DNA of 64,000 bases. Source: Allium sativum. Its lineage: Eukaryota > Streptophyta > Magnoliopsida > Asparagales > Amaryllidaceae. Below, in pieces: positions 55,454 to 64,000 of this stretch (its first letter is position 1; each line of letters opens with the position of its first letter). A model generated the notes under the pieces. That model was not told where the DNA came from, searched no databases, and saw only the letters and a list, made by a program, of their open reading frames with translations. Location: NCBI GenBank assembly GCA_030737875.1, contig CM060910.1, positions 67,278,501 to 67,342,500 on the forward strand. Direction: 5' to 3'. The position numbers and the translations under genes are program-made.

Positions 55454-58400
55454 TGTAACGTCCCGTATTTTTGAAAATCAAATATTTTATTAATTTATTA
55501 TTTTAAATATTATATTTGGAATATTAATGGATTTTTAATATTTAATTTGTTTATAAAAATGACGTTTTAACATTAATTTATATATAATATAAATCGAGCT
55601 CGAAATGGCGTGGTAGTTCATAATATGGAGTTTTCAACTTCAATTGAATATACAGGATCCGATATAAGTCGGATTTCTATGAAACAAAAAATGTTGGAAT
55701 CGTGTTGATTAAAATTTTCTAATGGAAGAGAAAAATTCAGATTTTGTGTTATAAATTGTTAGTTATGCCCAAATCAAATTTTAAAATAATCGCTATGGAA
55801 ATCGTTATTTTAATTATAGGCAATTAAAATAACCATTTTGCAAACGGGCCCGTTTTCGATGAAATCAGTTTCATTTTAACCATAACATTAAATTATTGTA
55901 CGGTATTAAATTGCGTGGCAAATCGATATCGTATGTGACCATGGTAGTCGTAAATGCCCATTCATTTTCTATAGCGCGTAATTAATTTGATTTAATAGAA
56001 AAGTTTTTGAGTGTAACTTGAGTAGACGATCAAATTAGGCTGCGAAACCAGTTCCCTTGAGTTCGTATCGATGTTTAGGGTCCGGATAAATATATAGTTT
56101 GTTATTTTTGGAGACCAGGTAATTTGGTTTCCAAAATGACATTGTGGTGAGCACAAAAATAGTATACCGGGAAACTGTCTCAAAATGCGACAAAACTGGT
56201 GCCGTTGGATTCGTATTAATTAATTATTATTATATTTCAATTTACGTGTCAATCAGACTTATCGTTTGATCATGGCAATGATAAACGCCTTAATCAATTA
56301 TATTACTTTTGTCAATTCAGACAGGGGTAACTTTAAACAAATAAACGACTGGCCAAATGAACTCCGATTTGAACGAAATAAATTTCATTGGATCCATAAG
56401 GAAGACGTCTAGTAAAATATCAAGGCCTCAAAATTATTGGATTTTTTTTGTAATTTTAGGAATTTTAAATGCTTGATTTTTCATCGATAATTATAAAGGA
56501 CTTTTCACAAACGACCTCGGAATTTGACGAAACTTCCTATCGGATCTGGAATATTTTGTAATGCTAGAATTACATATATTTTTTTGTCAAAAAGGGAGTC
56601 GATTGTAGTTGTTTTGGAATATATCTTCATTTCAAAGTTATACATAATAAAATAATATTTCTTCCATCTCACCATCCCTATATATATACACTGCCGAAAA
56701 CCATATTTCTGCGTCAACTATATTGCGTGGTCAAACCTATTTCTATGCCTCCACAAAACATCTCAACGACCATAAAAGCTATGTATTTCCATCAATTTTC
56801 AGATCAAATCATTCATCGAATCGAAACATCAACAAATGGAAAATGATTTAGTTGGTCGAGATCTATAATCTGTCGGCTATGATCAGTTTTTACAAACTGT
56901 GTTTGCCAAAGTTTGAGATCAAAGGCACGACACTGGCTTCTAGTGAACCGACACTCTACATGAGTTGCCATTACTATAGTTAATCGAGGGGGAAGAGCCT
57001 CATGTTCTTTCAATCTCCGATGGTCGTCCGGTCTACGTTTGGAAGGTGCGGTTGTGCTGTAAAGGGGTCAACGTGGTGACATCGAGGTGCTGAAACGAGA
57101 TGAAGAAAGAGTCTGCCCTATTATTCTCACCTAAGTAATTAAAATTAGTAAAGTTAATTAAGAAATTCTTGTTAATTAAGTCTGTGTTTTGGGAACGATT
57201 GCAGAGTGCTAAAGCAATTTGAACAGGAAAGATAGAAAGGAATATGAATATCGCGGCCAGTAAATCTTAAGAAAGGAGATTTGATTAATACAAATTATAG
57301 TCAAGAGAAAAATATTTATTTAAAATCCTGTGTTTAGGTTTCTGAACTGGAGGGATTACGGAGTCTGACTAAAACAAACGTTGGAAGAATGTGAACCAGG
57401 GAAACAATTGTGTTTGCAAATGAAGGAGCAGTAAAAGGATCGGCCTGTCTGAATGCAAATGAAAGTAATTAAGTTTAATTAAAATTTAATTAAAGTGTTA
57501 ATTTTTTTAATTTAAAAGGTATGATAATAATATAAATTATGTTAAACTAAGACTTAGGTTTGTTATTAAATCACATTAACAAAACGTCAATTTGTGCAGG
57601 ACTTTGGAAAGCCTCATGAAGGCTAGAACGCAAGGACGTAAGCATGGGAGATTAAATAAGAATCGCCCCTGGAATTTACTAATTAAAATGTAATTAAGCC
57701 ATTTTGTTAATTAAGAGTTAATTAAAGAATATTTAATTCAATTAAAATTGGTTAATGCTTATATGGTTATAAGTTGTGCATTTGTGATCAGAATTGGACG
57801 GTTCAACTTGCGTTGGACTCGCACCACGATGGAACTAATTTGGATGATAATGGTGACAGATGGAAATTACAGTTAAAATTAAACGACTGTTTAATTTAAT
57901 TGTAAAGGAACCGCTTCAACAGAATCATCTCAAGGTGAGTTAAACTCACTCAGTTCTTCCCATTTATATTTTATATAAATTGGGATTTTTTAATTTTGTG
58001 TTCCCTGGTTGCTAATGGTTGGTTTTTTGTGAATTATAAATTCATTTTTTAATTTACCCGATGAAAATAAATTGTTGTTTAATTTCAGTGAAATACCAAA
58101 TCGTTATTTTAACGATTGGACCCAATGGAGGTAACTTACCTTATTGGCCACATTTATAAAATAAACGTGTTTAATTGATTGAATTGTTTTGTTAATTGAT
58201 TGATGTTAAATAGTTATTGTTTACTGTTATATAAATTATTAGTTAAATGGAATTGAATGATCCGATTTGAGATAACCGTTTTGGATACAGGGAAGAACAG
58301 GTTGGAGGGATCTAATCGGATTCCTCAAATGTATTAGACATTATTTATTTTCATATTATCATATATCAAATGTCCTGATTGGGTGATTGATTTGATTATT

Positions 58401-60876
58401 GTTAGTTGACTGGTCATTCAACCTGTGTTTTTTTAAACAATAGGAAATATTGGTCAAGTAATTGGCAGCATTTATAAAATCAATTGTTTTGTCAATATTG
58501 ATTTACCGTCAGGTGAATCGATAGAACTGAAGTTATAAAAAATATTTTATAATTGGAGAGACTTTGAAATATATTTAATTTCGAATGATGGTTTATAAAA
58601 GAAATAAATATTTATTATTCATTATTTAAATTTATATTTAATTATTAATTGATTTTATAGAGTAAATTCTGATGTTAATCAGATTTATAAACTTGTGAAT
58701 AGAAATTAACCCAACCGTTAAATTTGGATAATTGTTTTGTTGAGACACAATTAGATGGGAATATACTAAATTAATTACATTACTAATTAATTTAAAGGGG
58801 AGAATGAATTGGAATCGGTTAACGAGATAACCGTGTTTCGAGTAACTAAGTCGACTGTTTTATTGGGGATTGATTATCTAATTAGTTTGTTTGAATTAAT
58901 AGTTTAACGAATATTGTTTTAATTTTAATAAGATTTTTAAAAATGGAATTAATATTTATTTTAGTTAATAAAGAAATTTACTATGGAAGTATTTAATAAT
59001 CAAAGTAAATTATTATTTTAATTAATAATAATTTAGGAATTAATTTTTAATTGAAATTCATTTAAAAGGTAATCGAAATTTAAATGAGATCTAATTGATT
59101 CGTGAAAGATGAACGGGTTTTATATTTAAAACCCGAATTTTTATAACAAAATTATAAAGAGAATTTTGGGTGAATGTGGTAGCTTAAAATAAATGTTACT
59201 TAATTATTTGAACTAAGAAAAAGGGAATTAAGTTAAAAGGGTTTATAATAAACTAGAGTTGTATGAATGAGGTTAAAGATGTTAAAGCGTTAATTTTAAA
59301 TTAACGTTACTTAATAATGGGATTAAAAAAAGGGGGTAATTTAAAATAAGATTTCCAAAGTAGGAATGGTTGAATGGATTTGAAAAAGAATTAGTGAAAG
59401 TGAATTTGGTAAAAGAAGTGGGCCATAGGATTTTTTAAACCAATCCGAATTTTGAAATGAAATTGCTTAAAAGGGTAAAGGTTAGAAAGTGGTTTTTTAT
59501 AAGAAATTACTTAATTATTAAATTAAGGAATAGTGATTATATCTGAGAAGGAGATTTTCAGAATGATAAAAAGGTTTTATGAAACCTTATTTTGAATAAA
59601 ATAGTTAAGAGGGAATTTTTGTTGATATTAGAATGAAATATTGGGTTTGGATTACAACTCGTATTTATCTTAAGATAAAAACGTTGTTGATCAGTGTCTG
59701 AGAGGTAATTAAAATACCCCAACTTGAACGACATCAGGATTATTTGAGGATGATATTAGTGGTAAAGGTAAAAATGTTAGTAAAAGTTTATTATTTCATT
59801 TGAGAAATAATAATACAAATGTTTAGTTGAAATTTGGAGAATATACAACGAGGATTCCAAAGAGAAAAGGGAAATGAAAGGGGATTTGTGTGAATTATAA
59901 CGATATTTTCAAGTAAGAAAGAAAATGTAAAAGTTGAGTTTTATTCAATAAGAATAAGCATTGTGTGTTGTCATGTAATGAATAGTAGATATTTTTTAAT
60001 GTTGTTTTACAGGTAATAAGTTGAATTGATTTCCCAATAATAGATAATAACGTGGCTAATGTTTTGAAAGTGAAAATAGAAAACTGGATATGATATATCA
60101 CTTTCTAAGTATTAAAAATGAATTTGTTTAAAGAATAATCTTATATTAAATAAGAAGCGGAAAGCTGTATTCATAATATCAAAATATTTAAGAGTTTTAA
60201 ATTTACATTTGTTTTAATTAAAAGGCTAAGCGATGCTGAATACTGAACCAGTGAACTCATTGGATTTTCATGATTGAATCACTATCTATTTTGATAGTTA
60301 AATAATCGACTATCAAATCTGTCCAATGCGATTGTTGGTACGGAAAGACTGAGATTGAGTTCATATTCGAAAACCATTCCGACCAACAAATTACTGAAAA
60401 TATCAGAAGATGATCTAGATGGAGCATGGAAGACCAAAGAATTTCATAAATGGAAGAACTACTAATAATCTTCGGTCTGCAGCCAAAAATGTACTGTTGT
60501 TTGTCTTTGTTGGAATCTACGGATTGGAAGGACTTCTTGCTACTGATCCTTGGGGCAATTCCTATATGGGATGCAGTAAGAAAGTGCCTTCGGTTCATCC
60601 TATTCTTTGATGACTTGTATGGACGGATGTCTGATAGAGTATTTCCAAAGGGATCGCGTATGTTGATTTCTTTAAACGTATAATAGTTGATGGCGGAGAA
60701 GTGCACATTCTCTTAGCTTAACAACTAGAGTATTTTGTGCATGTCAATTAGTGATATCTAGCGGATCTGATAATGTGGCATTCAAAGTGAATGGTGACCA
60801 GGTGTTCTAGAAGACAATTTAAACCACAAGCCTCATCAACCGGGAAGTGACAAAATCGGGCAGGCAGCATGGCTGT
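55454..60876 (+). mobile_element. Long LTR J, G-like family, cut by K
   Basis: Starts TGTAACGTCCCGTATTTTTG. Shares with the minus strand of G the blocks AAATGGCG(T/C)GGTAGTTC, GTTATG(C/T)CCAAATCAAATTT and CGCTATGGAA. TATA box CCCTATATATAC near 56680. More than 5 kb without PBS, fitting the giant LTR of this family. The frames at 60257-60706 on both strands overlap and match nothing; I do not call them. Interrupted by K at 60876. Confidence 0.65.
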
Positions 60877-61512
60877 TGTAACACTCCACATCCTTTAATG
60901 CCACTCACAAAGGGAATGCATTAAGTTTCGTGGAGCATTATAAGTAAATAGAACATAATATTACAAGACATACACATAAAATAGTACTTGGAAAAATTTA
61001 TAACTTTATTGTAGCGGAAACAGAAATAAGTTTGGTTACATCTTCAAACCCATCGCACCAAAACCAAGTACATAATATCTGTCTTGTACAAAAGCCATCA
61101 GAGTACATAATTTTTAAAACCATAATACCTAGTCCAAAATGCCATATGAAAGAGAAACAAAGCTAAGCATTACTTTCAGCACTTTAAGCAGGAAAGTCTG
61201 AATCAAGCTTCAACGTGCCCACCCTTAGAACCTGGCCGGGGGGGGGGGAGGAAAGAAAAGAGGCGAAACAAAAAGGGTCAGACATAAAGTCTGGTGAGTC
61301 CAGTGACTTTAACAATATAATCAGTAAAATAATAGGATAAGAACATAAACTGGATATAACAGATGACTGTAACATAACCAGAATGACAGGGTAACAGGAT
61401 GTAACATTGACTGCGCTTCTAACCACTATAAGATATTCTCTACACCGCACCAATACTAGTTTCATACTAAAAGATGATCCATCTTGACTAAATAGAATGA
61501 TGATAGTTTCGT

Positions 61513-61870
61513 GTACTTCTAGCTGCCATCATAGGTAACCAATATGCACCTATCACCACTAGATGTATCCACTATCCTGCTTGTTCGATTATGTACCCTA
61601 GCTGCTATCACAGGTAACCAATATGCATCTATCACCACTAGATGTACTCTCCCTATTCGATTATGTACCTCTAGCTGCTATCATAGGTAATCAGTATGCA
61701 CCTATCAGCACTAGATGTACCCTCCCTATTCGATTATGTACCTCTAGCTAGTATCATAGGTAACCAATATGCACCTACCACCACTAGATGTACCCTCCCT
61801 ATTCGATTATGTACCTCTAGCTGCTATAATAGGTAACCAATATGCACTATCACCACTAGATGTACCCACT
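61513..61870. repeat. About 73-bp tandem repeat, five copies
   Basis: Units share AGGTAACCAATATGCACCTA, TCACCACTAGATGTACC and TTCGATTATGTACCTCTAG. Not seen in F, L or Q at the matching place. Confidence 0.85.
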
Positions 61871-62229
61871 ACCCTTCCCATTCGATCGGCTCCCTAACCT
61901 CGTAGATACCTGTGCTGGTCCCACAATAGGGTGTATCACTCCCTAAGGTGGCAACCCCGATACTACTGAAATGCACAGCTTATACCTACACGATGCAATA
62001 GCGTCTTACCCACCAGCCCGGACCCACGCACTCACATAACTCCATTGGACTTGTACTACCATTTCTAACTCTTTATTGACCTCTTATAATCAACCCCAGT
62101 AAGGGTGTCCTTGTCCTTGACCTAGTTCGAGATCATTTAGATACTGAAATGGGTTACTGGTTGAAAAGGGTCCATAAACTTGACACAAGATTCCCTCCTA
62201 AGCTTGGTTCCCACTAGGAATTCCCACTT

Positions 62230-62560
62230 AACCCCTCTTTATCCCCATGTCTAATCACATGTATCATCTTGGTTAAGTGCTTTTATTATGTTTCACATGC
62301 TACCCATGTTACCCACTTAACCCTTTATTATTCCCATGTCTTACCACAAGTCTTATCTTGGTTAAGAGTTTTTAATTATGTTTCATATGCTACCCATGTC
62401 ACCCACTTAACCCTTTTACCATTCCCATGTCTTACTACATGTCTTATCTAAGTTAAGTGTTTTTAATTATGTTTCACATGCTATCCATGTCACCCACTTA
62501 ACCCTTTTACTATTCCCATGACTTACTACATGTCTTATCTTGGTTAAGTGTTCATTGATT
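62230..62560. repeat. About 89-bp tandem repeat, nearly four copies
   Basis: Units share ATTCCCATGTCTTAC, CTTGGTTAAGTGTTTTTAAT and CACATGCTACCCATG. Related single copies occur in L and F. Confidence 0.85.
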
Positions 62561-62585
62561 TATTATACCCGTAATTGTGCAAGGC

Positions 62586-62808
62586 CTGTCACATTAGATT
62601 ACTGTTTGCGGTTGCTGAATTTGCCTAGCGGTTACGGGCAGACTTATACCGCAATCTGAATCTAACCTCGTGTCTTTGCATTATTACGCATCTAATTTCT
62701 GCCTTTGACCTCTCACATTAGATTACCAAATTGTGGTTGCTGGATATGCCGGGCGGTTCCGGGCAGGCTTATATCGCAATCCAAATCTAACCTCGTGTCT
62801 TAAGCGTT
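62586..62808 (-). repeat. Two tandem LTR hairpins in K
   Basis: First unit: TTAGATT (62594-62600) with AATCTAA (62659-62665), TTGCGGT (62606-62612) with ACCGCAA (62648-62654), both perfect. Second: TTAGATT/AATCTAA and ATTGTGGT/ATCGCAAT with two G-U pairs. Confidence 0.85.
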
Positions 62809-62942
62809 CATTATCACTTTCTTGATTCAAGTCCCAATTTCAAATCTTGGATTATAATATATTCCAATTACCCATAATTTCCATCCTAAATCATATTCAT
62901 AATTTTAAATCCAAATTATGCCTATAATTTCATGTGTACAAG

Positions 62943-64000
62943 TGAGACGACCCCAAACGCCGTACTGGCAGTGGCAAGGGTAATCCATGGAATATAACAC
63001 AGAAACAGATAATAGCAGAACAGAAATAAATAAATAAATACACCAGATAATGAACAATAGAATATACTGGATAAAAGTAATCATCAGAGTTACACAGTAT
63101 ATAGGATCTTACTTAGTACAAATACAGTTTCAGCTATACATAAATGTCTACAGCGGAAAACAAACAAAATATGTACAATAGGAGCTGAACAGCATAAAAA
63201 GAGATAAATGATAGAATCCATCTTCAGCTCCAGCTATCCAGAGAAAGAACCAGCTAAACCTGAATACAAGGCTGCCCGTGTAGAAAAAGGGGCACCCGAG
63301 TTTGAAAGTGAAACAAACTACGAGTCAGTCATGGGACTGGTATGAGAAATCTACTCAACACATATATAATATGGATAATCACAGGACCACGCCACTTTCG
63401 TGGAACGGGTTTACTCCATTGGATTGCCAGTGCTTTAAACAAATCATTCTTTTAAACATCGCTATGCTTTTTATAAAAATGAAGCCGTTATAAGACTCAG
63501 TTCCCATCACACAATGCAACGCAAACCGGAGGATAGAGTTTTTACCTTATAACGGCCAAAGTATGCTTGATACGAATACAACAAAGGCATTTGATATTAT
63601 TGCTAGTGTTTATATGTTTTGAAAACAATTTCAAATCATAACTATCAATCATAGATGGCATTAATGCCCCATACCACTATGTCGCCATATATAGGCATAC
63701 AATCAAAATCGCAAAGTCACGTATTTGGAAATTGGATTTCCGTCATGAACCAAGGCAAAAGATAGTCCTTACCGAATTCGAGACGCTCTAGCCCGCCCCT
63801 CAGGCAAGTACTCAGTCAAGCCTTTGGATCGTCAGGGCCAGTCCACTGATGTGGATTAAAATTCCTGAACACTGTGTTTCCCCACCCTTTGGGGTGTAAA
63901 TGAGCCAACGAATGGCTCCATCGGACCCGGATCGTCCGATCTAACCGAGGCGCCTCGCAATAGCAACAACCACATAGGTGAAAAGTATATAAATGTCAGG
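62943..64000 (-). mobile_element. Partial reverse LTR N, G-like family
   Basis: Starts on the plus strand TGAGACGACCCC, like TGTGACGAC of G, and aligns with 10574-11640 (GTCAGTCATGGGACTGG, CCACGCC, CACAATGCAACGCAA, GAGGCGCCTCGCAA). Runs off the right edge. An acceptor-like TATTCAG-G lies at the place of TATTCACAG-G in G. No gene. Confidence 0.75.

Larger units (their letters stand above)
60877..62942 (-). mobile_element. Partial reverse LTR K, chromovirus type
   Basis: On the plus strand it starts TGTAACACTCCACATCC, the end of a Q/L/F-type LTR. Carries the acceptor cassette (dyad 61279-61293), two tandem arrays and two hairpins. Cut at 62942 by N before reaching its promoter. Confidence 0.75.

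Noticed and set aside
60257..60706. 149-codon ORF and opposite-strand ORFs in J
   Set aside because: Frames overlap on both strands, no recognisable domain, and lie in noncoding LTR-like sequence.

Overview
The window is a nested graveyard of plant transposable elements. The evidence is long-terminal-repeat (LTR) retrotransposons of chromovirus (Ty3) and Ty1/copia type with initiator-Met primer sites, a hAT-like and a 9-bp-TSD (Mutator-like) non-autonomous DNA element, plant-type promoters and AT-rich intron-like sequence. I found no ordinary host gene, rRNA or functional tRNA. It looks like heterochromatin of a flowering plant; the species cannot be told. Coordinates of elements come from TG...CA ends, primer binding sites (PBS), polypurine tracts (PPT) and target site duplications (TSD) read by eye.

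Layout. 1-1385: reverse-strand LTR fragment W. 1386-16396: reverse-strand element G, with LTRs near 5.8 kb and only 1 kb between them; its left LTR is interrupted by W and reshuffled by a 1.05-kb element Z (three copies, two forming a large inverted repeat). 16397-19329: forward LTR F, which sits in 19330-23156, the gag and 5' LTR of reverse-strand element E. 23157-38353: a reverse-strand Sirevirus-like copia element, split by a complete non-autonomous LTR element B (23886-31859, TSD CTTAG) and by a hAT-like element (34991-35638). 38354-39315: LTR piece M, the same family as E. 39415-42376: solo LTR L (TSD GACAT). 43138-54061: complete but decayed chromovirus Q (TSD GGAAG). 55454-60876: LTR J; 60877-62942: LTR K; 62943-64000: LTR N. 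Inferred order of insertion on the left: M, then copia, E, F, G, W; B is a later insertion into copia.

The most interesting signals are not genes. (1) Element Z carries five 47-bp modules with the exact layout TGCA-N8-TGCA-N15-TGCA-N8-TGCA. (2) The chromovirus-type LTRs F, B, L, Q and K carry two or three tandem copies of a hairpin of about 80 nt whose stems change in compensating pairs between copies. (3) Every LTR in which I could read the leader has a consensus 5' splice donor after its TATA box (or at the matching place), and most have a branch point, pyrimidine tract and acceptor before the PBS, so a leader intron inside the LTR is likely; the hairpins lie in that intron. (4) In B, splicing would join two exons into a 56-codon open frame kept in both LTRs. 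(5) GTCGAC palindrome clusters sit just upstream of the TATA box in several families. In copia a second such promoter unit sits in front of an accessory ORF.
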